The translations under genes and the position numbers were made by a program. The notes under the pieces were generated by a model. That model was not told the DNA's origin. It saw nothing but the letters and a program-made list of their open reading frames with translations, and searched no databases. From contig JAWQRO010000113.1 in NCBI GenBank assembly GCA_033557835.1, forward strand, positions 1 to 56,151: a stretch of DNA of 56,151 bases. The letters are read 5' to 3'. Below, piece by piece: positions 24,318-39,300 of this stretch. Origin of the DNA: Helochares maculicollis (lineage: Eukaryota; Arthropoda; Insecta; Coleoptera; Hydrophilidae). Positions within the stretch are counted from its first letter, which is position 1, and each line of letters begins with the position of its first letter.

Positions 24318-27300
24318 GTAAGTTTCCTACTATTGTTTTCTAAATGCCAACTTTAGCAAGAATGTTTGCAAGGATTTTGTTGAGTAATTCTTATATGTTT
24401 GCATCTATTTCGTTTTATAACAATATTATTTTGTTCGAGCTAATTTTATTCAGGTTTATTTCGCTTAGATTTATTGTTATTCTGCTCGGTTGCCCATAAT
24501 CTATTCAATGTTGATATTTCATAAACGCACATTACTAAGGTCTTATTATAGTGAAGGCTATTTTTATTTTATTAAAATTACGAACTGTGCTTCGTTATTG
24601 GTGTAACGAACAGTTATGCCTTCAAATCATGAATTTTCATCCTCAATCAAGATATTCATTCAAAAATGCAGTCGCCATGCGCCAACTAGAAAAACCGTCA
24701 CATTATTTATGCAAATCTAATTTTTACATTAACACTTCATAGTCGGCTGGTATGAATAGCTTATCATTAAGACGTTAGTTATACGTCTTCCTATTTTAAC
24801 GCCATGCTTACGGTACATTAATACTAATAATATAGCCTCTCAGCTAAGAAGATACATCTTGAGAGAGGAATAGATGATATTCATGCTGTTATTATATGTC
24901 CCGCATTGAGAGACGAAGCTGATGCCTAGCTAACAAAAATAAGGTGCTTATTACTTATTTGTTGAGATAATTTATTGTGTGAATGTAACACCTAACATTA
25001 TCAATTATTATTACCATTACGGGAACGCATATGATGCAATCCGAACTCCAAATATGGGTAACTCTGTGGTAGGGTACTAATTATTGGGCAATGATCTATT
25101 GTACTTTGATTATGGTCATTGGATGCCCATCCTCTACTGTTATCCTCTTTTTTGTTTACTTTTGGGAGGAATCGAAGTGAGGGAAGACGATATATTTCAA
25201 TCATTGCACCAATCAATTGTGGACAAAAGTGGACTCGAAAACGTATCCTGCAGTTTTTTTTATCGGAAGATTGAGGTTTAGGTATTCCGTTATTTTAAAT
25301 AGCCTATCAAACTTATTAAAGTAAGCAGGGAATTGCTTCCACTTTTAGCTCTATATATGTGAGTTTGTAGGTTACAGATTTAGTAAACTGCTCTTGAAAA
25401 ATCCCTATAAAACCCTAAGTGAACTATTGACACTGTAAATTCCACACAAAGAGTACGCCGAGTGTGATAAACACTCACCATGAGATTTTTATATCCTCAT
25501 ATGTAATGGTTACTAAACATTTTATTTTAAGTGATAATTGAAAGAAATTATATATCTAATGAAATGTTACTAAACCTAATCTGAGAGCTTGTCGGAATTT
25601 GCAAAATGAATTTGTGATTTTACTGAAGTGAAATCATGTTCCAATTTGAAGTTGATCTACTGACAGTAAAAATACCAACGAAGCTTAGATGTAAGTATAA
25701 AAACGAGCATTTTTGGCTCAATATGCTTATTATAATTTTTATACTTAAGGAAAATGTTCAAACCGCCAAAATATTCCTGATAATTTAGGATTCTTTTGTT
25801 AAAAGATCATCATATTCTAGAATATCTTCCCAGATAAAAAGCATCACGACAACAGTAAGCGTATATAATTACTACGTAGGACATCAACCTCAGCAAAGAT
25901 GTGCCGAGATTGTATTGTTTTTGAATAAAAACGCAGCAATTTTGATATAATAACCAAAAACTTGAAACACAAGAAATAATTGCGAACATACCACGAATTT
26001 TTGTTGCATGATGGCATTATTATTATCAAATTCCAAAACAATGGGCTGTAGCGCTATTTATTTAACTTAGATTAAGTTTCATAGAATCGTATTTTCTTTG
26101 CAAACCAAGCCATTGTTTATACATTTTATAACATCCACTTACCAATGACTAATTGACTAACAGTCACTAACTTTATAACATTCGCGATGATCGTCGTGTA
26201 AAGTGCAAATGAATAAGTTACTTGTCAGTGAAAATGTTCAAATTGATACAGCTTATTTAAAGCTGCTTTAGTGCCTTCTGTCTTGTATTATTTAGAATCT
26301 TCGAGCGCTTCAGTTTTTTCTATTTGTGTTTTAGATTCCTAGATTTTGGTATAAAGTTTTAAATTTCTCTTGTTATTATATACTAAAACCCATTTTTAAC
26401 TGAAAGATAACTTAAATGGTGCATTATTTTCTTATCAAATAACTAGTGCGGGTAGATTAGCATGCACACAAAATATCAACCATCAGCGGAAGCTTCTACT
26501 CCTATCTACCAAAACGAATACACGAGCACTTCCTACTCCTTTTGCTCGTTTTCTGCAAGATAAAGCCTCCAGTTTATGTTTTTGTCACTTGATTGGGGTT
26601 CAAATATGATTGCGTATGTACATCGTGTAAAATACATGAAGATTATGCGTTATAGTTACAAATACTAGTGTACAAATACAGAATCACGTGGATATTTTCA
26701 GTGTAACAAAGCAAGATTTACAAGTGCAATGATGCAAACTATGCATACTGAAATTTTGACTGAAAAACATAGTGCAATTATACAAGATGTACATGGTGCA
26801 ATCATGCAAAATATGCACAGTGCAAGTTTACAAGATACATTTGATGCAACTACGCAAGTTTTATTTAGTGTAAGATCCAAAAACTCTTCCTTTGGTAAGG
26901 AAGAAATTCGCGCCCCTATTAATGAAGTTTTACTTTGTTCCAGGTTCCTAGTGAAAGTAGTGTAGGTAGCACGACATCTTCAGAGGTGTCCAGGCCGGTG
27001 TCTTTGACCAGCTTGGGATCTTGCTCATCAAGCGGCAGCAGTGGAATGCACCAGCCCAGTTCTGCGTATATGGCTTCCGCAGAAAGTCTGGACAGTGACC
27101 CTGAACCAACGGGCAGCCAAGGTAATTGAAACATGTAATTGCAAATTAGGATCCTCCTTTGATGTCTCTTGCACGCCTCAATAATTTAACTCTTACTCAT
27201 CTTCGCGTGACGCTATGTAATGCTTTTCCTTTGTTACCTCGCAGTAGTTACATAAGTTTGGTGTTAACGTCTGGACCACGGAGATGGCCAGTCCGAACCA

Positions 27301-30300
27301 GCCATGCACGATGGAATCCCAAGGAGAAGAATCATGCTTTCTTCTTCAATGGCAGTAATTCTCGAGGAAGTTATATTTGTACAAAACCATAGAGCAATAC
27401 AAAGACATGCTGGATTATATGTTAATACAAAATTGAAAGATTAAAAACTAACTCAGAATTTTTTCTTTCTTTTTGGTTGGAAAGTATACAGCTTGAGTAT
27501 ATCATTTACTATATAACATATTAAGTACTTTGTAATGTTTTAAATATGGGTATATTTTATGCTTTTGACTTCAATAGTGAGTAAAGTACTAACTGTCAAA
27601 AGAAATACCAGTGCTTTCACTTTGTCGTATTGAGACTCTGACAACAATTTTCTTCAAGTGAATTAAATTCTCTAGTCATACATTTAAAAGACTGGCTTTT
27701 CTCAGCAAAATTCAATGTTATTCATCAAAATAGTCTCCTTCAACTCATTTTAACGCTTCTCTAATATTTCGGTACCTTTCTTGTCAAACAGTCCGTTTTT
27801 GCCTTAAATTATGCATTTGTTCTATCGATCACCTAATTTTAGTCAAATATTTTTCCGAAGAGTATTTTTCGAATTATACAACAGGTAAAAGTCACCGGGT
27901 GTTGAATCTGGCGAATACAGTGAGTGCGAAAGCAATTTGAAAAGTATTTCGTGCAATCTAGCCATAGTAGCCAACTCTTTTGGGCGCTTAGAACCATCAG
28001 CGTCATCGGTGGTTCTAAGGCAGCATTTAAAGCCAGCAGACTACTTATCTACCATTTATTTCGATTGAACAGTCCAAAGAATAGGGTTATCAAGTCAAGC
28101 TTTGGGTTAATCGGCGTTTGCTCTTACAAAAAGCAATGATACATTTAAGAGTCGAAATACTTAGGTTTTTAACATCACCAAACTAATGTCACTAAAACGA
28201 CGGTAACTTGTGAAGGAATGACCAGATTGGCATAAAATTTGTATAGGTATCGTCTGGAGATAGAAACTCTCTAAAAAACACATAGATTTTTCGCCTATGT
28301 GTTATCATGCGAACTTTGCATCCGATGAGTTATATTAACTATTCTCTAATATGTTAAGTAACGATATGTTTTATATTGTTATATTCTCAACGTTGTTTTA
28401 CCTATTTTCTAATATGTTAAGTAATGATATGTTTTATATTTTTATATTCTCAACTGGTTAGAGTAAAGTACTTGTATATTTTGCCGCTACTTCGACATGA
28501 ATTTCCATCAAACGAAATTAATCCACTAGTCCCACCTTCCAAAGGCAAACATTTATTAAAAGTTCTCCGTATACAGCTGTATGCCCAAACGAAAGTATGT
28601 ATATAAAAATATATGAATCGTAGAATTTATCCTGGAATGCGCCCAAATCGATTGGTGTCACAACACATTTTCATATCTCATGAGTAAGCGAGGAAATGGG
28701 ATAATGGAAGAAAGATACACATTTACAATATTATAATGGAAAGTGGATTGGGTAATGAAATAGCAACATTCTCATAAGGAAAACGCTCTAAAGATAAAGG
28801 AAATTGCAATCCCGAAAATTACAAGGAAACTTCATGGCATTCTAATTAATTATCCGTAACAAACCGCTTCCTGGAAAAATAAACCAATTCTGTGAGGCGT
28901 ATACTATTATCTCCTCTTTAAGTCATCTACTGTTGGTATTTCCAGCCATTAGCAGCGTATTTCTCACATTTATCTTTACTCAACTGAATTTTAACTATAT
29001 GAATTCCCAGTTTTGGCCAATCCAAATTGATCCAACTTTTAATCGTCTAGTTTCGTCATTGCCTGCCAAATTTACACGGCAATCTAAAATTGCCACAGCG
29101 GAATATTTTCGAGTTGTTCTCCTTTAAATCTGGTCCGAATCCAACACTTAGTAGCGTTAAATTTGTGCAAATTAAATCAACAAGCGTTCATCAAACATAA
29201 AATCTAGATATCCGCATTCATGTAATCACCGATAATGAGGAAAACAGCGCCATGCCACGGGGAATTTCGTACGAGGAATGCTGTTGTAAACTTTAAAATT
29301 AATAATTCATAGGGCGGACAATTAGTTCATTTGCGAAATCGCGGATAACGGCATCTCCAGCAATTTGAAATGCCTTGGATATTATTATGTGGATATTAAA
29401 AGACTCTCTGCTAGAATAACGCACAAAAGAGACGCTTCTTTGGAAACTTCATCTCGAAACCCGCTTTATCAACATCAAACAGTTGGCAAATTACTTCTCT
29501 TTGCTCCTTCATATTCTTACTATTATTGAACTTTCAGAAGTTCTGCAACTTGGAAGTAAACCAAAGTAAAGCAATAAAACAAATGGGGTGCGAATAACCT
29601 CAGCAGCTATATTTAATTTAAAAAAAAGCTTTCATGCCTTAATTGCGGTATTAAATAAAAATTATATTTCGATTATGTGGTATTCGTCTACAAAAATCTG
29701 ATAAATTGTAAACCATCATTCGTTATATTACACTTTTTAGAATTTTTATTTTAAATTAAATTGATTGTATTTTCATGAATTTTTACAATTTTGTGTTACA
29801 ATCCCAGTACATGTGCATTACAGCGAATTTCGTGCGACATACTCGCCATGTGAATTGCAAACCAAATTCGAATTTAAACGGATCTAGCTCGTTTTGAGGT
29901 AAAGTTTCAATCATATATTAAATTGTTTATTTTGCCGTTCCTTCAATTGAATAATGGAAGAAACGCATTCCGCTGGGATAACATATCGTAGCTCTAAGGC
30001 TGAATCTTCGTGAAATTTGCATATAGAGCTCACACGTAATGCGATAAGATGCCTGGAAAATCACTTAACTTCCTTTGCAGTAAATTTGCATTTTATTACA
30101 CTTTATCCTTGGCACATAAATAATTTTGAGACCCGGAAAAAACCTTTAGGCGGATACTCTGGCAAAAGTCCTCCAGCGTGTCAAGTGTAACTAAATGCAC
30201 TTCAACATTCATAATGCATTAATTTAAATATAGCCGTGTTCTTGCATGTACTCTTCACTCACACAAACATGCACGCACAAACCACAGCCGGCATATATGC

Positions 30301-33300
30301 ATAACCATAATGTCGCATGAGAATAAAGATTATGCGTTCTGATTCAGGGCTAAGTTTACGAATCTCAAAGTTGATTTTGGAAAACTGCGATAAAGGTCAA
30401 TGATCGAGGAAATCCAGGAGTGAGGAAGCTAAAATAGAATGTTTCGTAATGGTCATGTTTACTAATCGGAAGTAAGAATAGAATCAATATTTGTGTTCTT
30501 AACAAATAGAGTTTAGTTTACCAATACGACGCATAAAAATCGCACATTGCTGCAACCGAAGGGGTTTTACAATACAAAATGATTTCATTCTTGCCAGTTA
30601 GATCATTTCTCATCTATTCTCCACAGATTTTTCCATGGATTCTGCTTTTGATCAAAAAGTACTAAACATATGTAATTATGAACCCAATCCAATAAATTAA
30701 ACCTAAAAGCTAATCGGCTACATTTAAAAACGGCAACATAATCAAAACTAAATGACTAAGTCTAAAAAAGAAGCAGATATCAAAAATTAATAGGAACTAC
30801 AACTTGAAGCAGTTGTGCTGCAAGAGAAGCTACGTAAAGCAATATTTTGTGTGAGCAAATATTAGAGGTGACTGAACGCTTGAGATGACCACTGTCTGCA
30901 AGAGACTTCAAAGTCTTTTTCTCCTCCAAAATTGATATCCTTAAAGTGGTCACCCCTACCATGCGTTGGTTTCAACGCGCCTATAGCCCGACATCTGTTA
31001 ATTTAATTCCTTCCTGCAGGATCTGCCGACAGCGGCATTGCTGAGCAACCCAACATGAGCCCCGACCAACGCGTCCTCCTGGAGGTTGTGGATTCGGAGG
31101 CAGTGTACGTTTCGGACCTGCGGCAGGTCATTCAGGTAAGCTTACGATTAAATCCTAATAGCTTTGCTGTACCATTTTTTGTATGGCCGTAGATGCTTTG
31201 TGTCTTCTATTTTAATTTAGCCTCTACTTAAAGATTCAATGACCTTCCAGGTTCGCAGAGGTAGAGGTTATGTTTAGACTGTCAAAATTAGTTCGTCTAA
31301 ACACGACTGAATTTTTAATTACCATTTAAATTGCCTTTCATTTGTAATTATTTAAGGTTAATTTTGACGTATTTCGACAAAACTCCAACATTTCACTTTT
31401 GCACCACTTTAATCGCTCTTTAGTGAAGGCTTAAAAATGTGTATTTTATTCGAAAGAAAAAAGTGTTAAACTGCATGTCGAATGTAAGTGATTTATAATT
31501 ATGTATTTCCTTTATAATAGATATTGCGGAAAGTTAGCAACACGTGAAGGCCACTTCGACATGTAGAACACGAGATTCCAATATATATAAAGGTGCATCT
31601 TGCATAGATATATTCTGTTACATACATGAAATGCACGGTTCTATGGTTATGCAATCCAGCCGTTTTAGGATAGATAAAGGTTGAGCGCTTGTATTATGTC
31701 CTTTGTTCAAGTAGCCATTTCGTTAAATCACCAATAGCGCAGAGCTATGATGTCGATAGTGATTTATAGGCGCCACTTAATGCAAATCGTTCCGTGGGAA
31801 ATGATGGAATTTCTATTTTTGTTGAATTCTATCATGAAAAAACTGACGGAGATGTTTTATCAAAGCTTGGACATTTCCCTCTCTGTTTCTATAGGTCTTT
31901 AGTTACATCAAGATTTATTATCTACATCCCTCTAGTTAACAGAACTTCTTTATATAACACGTCATTTTATTTGTACTGATAGCTTGTGCGTATATATTTT
32001 CCTGATAATAAGACTTCAAAGGCTCTGGTTGCTTTGAAGACTAAGCAAGTTCTATTTAGAGAAGTGTACAGCATTCATTTTCCCCACATCTAATTGAACT
32101 ATTTGTTGATGAACGTATTTAGTTAGTTTCGCATCATTAAATACGCTACGTGCGTGAAAAATTAGGCGAGAAAGCTAGGAATGGGCGTTATTTTAGACAT
32201 ATTTAACCATCTAACTAGTATTTAAATTAACTTGGCATTTTTCTTTATGCATATATAAAAATATTTTCAGATGAAAGTGAAGTCGCTATACATCGAGAAA
32301 GAGAGGAATAAGCCTGTATTGAAGGAAGGTGTCTGTTTGGATAGATAACCTGCGCTGCTGAAATTTATACTGGTCAAAGTATGTGTTGCACATTTCGTGC
32401 AAAATCCGCTTGTAGTAATTGATATGATGTAGGCTAAGGCTAAATAAGCTATTTCCATAGGTACATAACTGTATTTGTTTTAGACTTATTGATTTCACTA
32501 GTTTTTCCATGTTCATCTGCTGCAAAAAAAATTATGGCGTCTCTTAGGTTTCACGTTTATTATAAGAATCGGTCAAAAATACTATTTTTTACTAATGATT
32601 CACATCACCTCTTTCAAACTGTTTTGATAAAAGCCGATACAGTTTGCAGGGATTATTCAAAAACATTTAAAATCAAAATGATTCATCAGCTTTATTAATG
32701 GCTTCATTATTTTATACAGTAAATAATTGACCTCCATGAAATCAATGAAAAAAGCAATTACTGAACAACAATGAACTTGTGTGTCGCTGCTAGAACATAT
32801 AATACTGTTATACAAAGAAAATAATTTGACTCTAAGAAGTTTTCATTAATATCAATGATTCGTTTATCTTAAACCTCATTTCTAATGAAATATTAAAGCA
32901 ACCGCATTTCTCCAAGAAAAAAATTGTCATTGCTTGCCACAAATAATTGAGTTGTGTTCTTGTGCTCACTGAGCACTGATTACACTGTGCGTAAACGGAA
33001 ATCGTTACAAAATCGAATTGAATCACTATATTCTGAGTATTGGGTGACACGAGACACGCAAGGTCTGCACACTCGTCAGTTTTAATTTTTTTATCACGTC
33101 GGCTGGTATTCGACCATCCGCCAACGTGAGCGAGAAGATTCGGAAGGCGAATCCAAAGTAAGGATGAGTCATAGCGAAACAACCAGTTTCCTCGAACTCT
33201 GTTTATTGTTATTATATATAATTAACAATGGCAAGGTCGTCCGTTATAATGTTGCTGTTAGAATATTAAATCGCTTTAACCTTTGTTCAACGAACGCTTT

Positions 33301-36300
33301 TTCTTAAGACGCGACTTGAATATCGGAATGAATTTTATGGTGGGCTACTCCTAAGTATAGAACTAATTTTTTCGCCATTAAAATCCTATTTATGCCACGT
33401 GCTTAATGGTTTGCATTTCATTCTTTTTGTGCAACAATGCAATGTGAAACCAATTTTCTTCTGCAAGGTAAACGTGATTTATTTGAAATTCAGAATAAAT
33501 ACGCTAGATGATTGCTAAACCTTTTGGTCCGGCTGAGTTTCACCTATAATCAAACTCATTTTAATGTATCGATCGCCGATAAGAATATTTGTCCACGCCC
33601 GATATTTATCTTAGCGTGTAGTCATCTGTGAGTGCAATAGCTTGCCTCAAAAATATTATGATTTTTTATTTCTAAATTAAATGAGCGTTTCCAAAATCAT
33701 CTTATTTTTTTTATCTAGAGCTATGAAATATTCGTTTTAGATGTATCAATTCCAGCACACATTGTTGCTAGACTACTCTTAAACATCTACAGACACAAAT
33801 CTACATCTAAAGAGAAAACAATTGTGAAAATTCTATAACTGCGAATTTTTATTGATGGTTCATTGATTGTTTGCTTAAACTGTATTTAACTTCAGTTTTA
33901 GACTTATAAACTGCATATTTATAGAAATTGAGATTTTTAAATCGTCCGGTATTTATATAAGCCATAATTATCTATAAAGTTCTAATAAAAAATACATCGA
34001 TTCATTTAATAGACTTTATGTGATTGCTTCTTTGCTCTTTTGGGCAGTCGATAGAGCCTTCCAAATGCCTTCTCCAGTTTACAGTCCCTTTATAAATACG
34101 AACCCTCCTTTGCTTGCATAACGGAAACATTTTTTTCTTCCACAGTAAACATCTTGAGAGCTTGCAGCACAGTCTGTGGTTCATAGTGTCTTCATACATG
34201 GATGTGGATATTGTACAAACAAAGCTCTTATTTGTTTCAGCACTCATCCAGCCTACAAAGCAAATATTGCACAATCGTTTCGTTATTATTTGAACTGTTA
34301 ATGAGTTCGTGTGAATAATTAGCAAATAAACCTAAGAAACAGGAGCTGTTGAAAAAGTCGTGTTACTTGTTGACACGTGAGCACATACGGCCTGGTACTA
34401 AAACGAAAATGGAAATGCCGGTCGTAATTTGAAGCAGGAAGTTTACTTGTTTAGATGCACGTGTAGAATACTTACGAGCGATTTCTAAATGGTTTTCACC
34501 CCATAAACTCCACTATACCGACCAGCAAATGTTAAGTAGCTACTTGCTTCTTAGTTTGCATCAACTTGTACAAATGATGTACGAGGTATAAAATTGTGCA
34601 TAAAGAGGCTAGATAATTATGAATGCAAAATCCAAGAAAGATCAGGGTTTAAATATTTATTTTAATTAAATTACGATCTATCATCGTAATGAAGCTTTTA
34701 ATTTTGCAGGTAATTGTGTTCCAGAGTAAAGTATCTAAATTAGGACTATCTTTTATTTACAATACAATTGTCTATAGTTGCAATTCTGTACAATAGATTT
34801 TCTTTGGTATCACGGTATAATAGCACTCTAAATGACCAAATTTACATTAATAGAGTTCTATGAATTCATAACGATATGCGTCACTACTTAAACTGCATTG
34901 TTGTGTTAAGCTTACAATGAAATTTAAGAAATTTACTCAAATAATAGGTTTTCTTAGATTAGCAATTTGAACATAAGTATCAAGAATATGGAAAAGTACT
35001 GTTTATTTATGAAATAAAACAGAAATAATTCATTTTTCATACCTTTATAAACAATTGCAGTATTTGCCAGCAACATTTAAATCCTTTTGCCAACATGATA
35101 TTTTTGTAAAATACTTTATTTTTAAAAAGGTAAACAAGCAATGTTTGTTAGATATCTGCTTCGTTGTTCATTTTATTTCTTTTCATAAATATTGTAAGGA
35201 GAGGAAGATGTTAATCGAATGACGTTAGGTTTGGGGAATGAGGTGGGTGCCACAAATATTTCCACAGTAGCTATACGAACTTTAGACGAGTCTTTAAAGC
35301 AACATGTGACCTGGCATTTTCGTGATGCCGTATATTGTGCTTTCTATTAGACTAGTCTGGCTTTTGTTACAATTGTTTTGTTTAAGGTGCCCAATTCCCG
35401 GAAGATTTTTTCCAAATTAAGCTTTTAATTTGTCTTCAAATATGCATAGTGTACAGGTTTTTAAATTGCCTGCAATTTCAACAAAAAAAAATATTTAGGC
35501 TGAAGCTGGGCTTACCGATAAAGATGGCTAATTATCCAGGCACGCAATATTCTTTTTTTCTGTTCACGCTTCCTAAGTAATCTAGTTTATATAACTATTT
35601 ATTGTCCAACCAAAGAATAATTTATAATATGTACGTTCGACGATTCAATTGTTAAAATTGTGTCACTTAATTCTTGAATTACCTATTAGCATATTACAAT
35701 ACTAAACGAGTATTCTTATGTGGTCCAAAATGATTTACTGAACTGAGCTAAGCTTTTCTGCAATCTCAGTTTGCATAAAATGATCTTACTACAACATGGT
35801 CTTGACATTATTATCACCAATCAAATCGTTTGCTTCAAATTTTCCGAGCTACTTTTTGCATGTTATATCTAACTATACCTACACCATATACTTCTACTGC
35901 GTTTCTTCTTTGTTGGAATTTGCACAAATTTCTCACTGAAACTTATCAGTATCTATGTTTACACGATTACATCGCATTGAATACCAACATGGTATTTAAT
36001 TGACTTGAGATAATTTACACTATTTGTACATACATGTGCAATGATAGAGCGAGAGAGTATCTCAAATGAACTTGTGCATACATATTGAAACTTGATAAGA
36101 AATTATGAAATGGAACTATGCTGTGGACCTAATATATCCGGTACAATTGCTATTGCTGTATATTCCAGTATAATTACAAGCTATAATATAGTAGTGCGAA
36201 TATACTTTAAATGAACTAATTTTTGTAAATAGTAAAACTATTACAATTGGTTTAGATTATTGTTTTATTTAATGCCAACCAACATTTTTATTAAATATCA

Positions 36301-39300
36301 CTATAGGAAAAATAGATAGATAGAATTATATTTAGAAAACTAGAAGGATAATCGATCCAAGCTTACGTACTTGAGAAGGTTCTTAAATACATTATGACTA
36401 AGCGTGATGCCTGATCGGCATTCCTACTGCCTTATATTTATATACATTGTTTAACAATAACAATGGTTATTATAGTATCTCGCAAGCATAATTTGATGAG
36501 AAATTCTTGGGTATTAAGTACTTTTGATCAAGTTATGCGAATGTAGCCTACACTTTAAAACGTATAAAGAAGTCCTATATTTATAAAACCATTTAAAATC
36601 ACAGACGACACATCCAATTAATCGTACGACAGGTCAGATAAAAAAGTGACAAAACTGCAAAAATAAACCAAATCGTAAAACTAAATCCAACTGCAAAAAC
36701 GGCGCCAACCTCTAAAACAAAACCCTACAGCGGGAAAAAAGTAATTTTTCGCAAAGACTATTATTAGCCAACAAAATAGCTTTAAACTGCTTAAAATTAC
36801 AAATTAATATTGCATCAAGGTCAAACAAAAACTTCTGATAAAAATTGTAGACGACTATTACTTAATGTCTCGAGAAAATTATTAGATATAGTTAATAACA
36901 ATAAAAGTTGCAAGGCCACAGGAATAATACATTTTTAAATTACATAAATCTTTAATTGCTTTTAAGCACATTTACTTCTGGGCTTGTTAGGACGCAGAAA
37001 AAACAAAATGAATCTACCGTGAAATGTTATTAATAATTTATTGCTCCATTCAACATTTTCCTATTTCAAAGTATACGTTGTATTTTAATACGATTCACAA
37101 ATTACTTTACACACATTATGCATTTAATTTACTGGTTATAGAATACTTCACAAATACAAACTAAGTAAAAAACGTTTAGCTGATACAGTAACGTGATTAT
37201 ATTTCACAGATCTAGAACATATTGGCGGAAATAAAATTATCTCAGGATATTCTTCACCAGCAATGACATAATAATTTGACCTACTGCAAACTTATCACCA
37301 TTCTTGGATACATTAATTTATACGTTGCAGATAACTTGCTTAATGACACAACTAAATACTAACTAGCTTTCCCCCATCTTTTATTTATACCACATTTAAT
37401 TACTTAGCAAAAAGTTAACTACAACAAAATATAACTATATCAGCATCGGTAATCATAAAGGATCGTCGGGCTCGTAATGATTCTGAACCTAAGATGCCAA
37501 AATTCACCACTTAAAATTTCTCAGGAAAATGTTCACAATGTGCACTTGAAAATCAAAAAGCTCGAACTGCATACATGGATACATAGAAGATGTATATCAA
37601 ATTACTCCAGCCCCAGACAAGACATGTGTTCAACAAATGCATTGGTGAAATCTAAATTGTACATGTAAACAAAGTTTAGTATTTACTACGCCTATAAAAT
37701 GGTGTTCATCTTAAAGCCGTAATGTTTATTATGCTATAAAACTCCAATGTAAACTGGGGTTAATTGAAAATTTAGTTTCATTGATTAAAGGCACATTAAC
37801 TTTAAGGCTCATTTTACATTTATACATATCAAATAGACCACACACTTTACATTTGACGGAGACAATTTTTTAATCTGGCGATTTTACTATTTCAGGGCTA
37901 CTTGGAGCCATGGAGGTCAGATCCCAATTGTGCTTTGCAACAACAAATACCTCATCTATTTAGTAATTTGGAGCAGATTTATGAATTTAACAAGTAAGAT
38001 GACTTTTAATTAAACACTAATTTTAATATATTTCGCACTCACTTCGTGTTCAATAAATACGTTTATTATAATAAATAAATAAAATGCTTTCGGTATTAAT
38101 TTACTAATAAGGTTCAAAGGGGAAAACTTCACTGATTTATCAGTTGAAACCACCGATAAAAATACCCAAAGGTAAAAAAGCTACTCACGATTTGAAGAAA
38201 ATTCTCATAACAGCGATTTTGATTTTTCTTGGCCCGTGTTGCCCTATCTCTTTATCTCTTTATTGTAGATAAAGCTTCTTCCTCGGGAATATAACTAAAG
38301 ACAATTTTACAATTTTTGCATTTATATGATAAGGGTTATGCATCATATGTTTGGAATTTATAACAGCATTTTTGCATTATTTTGGATATTTCTACATGCA
38401 CAGCAACCTTTGCACTTTGGGGTTACTCTTTGCAAACTATATCATTATGAGATAAGATTGGAAAACTACATAATATAATGCACAATATATTTATTTATCC
38501 CATACTTAATCTACCCACATCCTCATCAACAAATTATACGTCTGCACATCAAATAAAATTAAAATAAATGTAGATGTATAAGTCACTAATCTATAACAAA
38601 TTCTTTGTATTTAGGTCATTCTTAGAAGAACTAAAGGAGGCAGATTATGACCCATCAAGGACAGCTGATGTATTTTTGAATAATGATGAAGGTTTCTCCA
38701 TCTACACGGAGTATTGCACAAATTATCCTCGCACCATGTCAGTACTCATAGATCTCATGAGAGATGAGAAAATGGCAGTATTATTTAGAGAAAAACAGAC
38801 TATTTTAGAACATGCACTACCTCTTGGGTCATATCTACTGAAGCCAGTGCAGAGGATATTAAAATACCATCTCCTACTGCAGAGGCTATCTAAACACTGT
38901 GAACCCTCACACAAAAATAAAGTAGACCAAGCTGTTGCTACTATGGCAAATGTAGCAACACATATAAACAATATGAAAAAGAAACATGAGCATGATCTTC
39001 GGGTTCAAGAGATACAATCTCAACTCTATGGTTGGCCTGGACCTGATCTAACTACGCTAGGTGAGTTGATTGCTGAAGGAACTTTCAGGGTGCGAGGTGC
39101 AAGAGGTAGGCGGCATGTATTTTTATTTGATAAATTGCTCTTGATGGCAAAAGGGAAGCAAGATGGAGGATTAACGTACAAATCACATATCATGGTAAGT
39201 TTCTTAGCACTTAATAAGAATCATAATACTTGAACGAGCATTTTTATTTTGCAGTGCTCAAACCTGATGCTTTTGGAACAAGTAAAAGGAGAACCGTTAT

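Larger units (their letters stand above)
27122..31019 (+). other. RhoGEF intron 2
   Basis: The intron runs from GTAATT to AATTCCTTCCTGCAG. It contains a minus-strand mariner relic (27640-28040) and a duplicated AT-rich segment (28345-28454). No additional exon was recognised. Confidence 0.75.

Noticed and set aside
26729..26965. Treating the minisatellite frame as an N-terminal extension of RhoGEF exon 2
   Set aside because: The frame crosses the exon 2 acceptor out of phase and hits a stop within exon 2. The TTTGTTCCAG acceptor joins perfectly to exon 1 in phase 0.
32832..33182. 116-codon minus-strand frame in RhoGEF intron 3
   Set aside because: The hydrophilic and hydrophobic segments follow no known family pattern; no polyadenylation or start context was seen. 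Kept out for lack of support.
34002..34325. 107-codon minus-strand frame in RhoGEF intron 3
   Set aside because: No recognisable domain, no splice or promoter context, and a composition expected of chance frames. It lies wholly within an intron of a well-supported gene.
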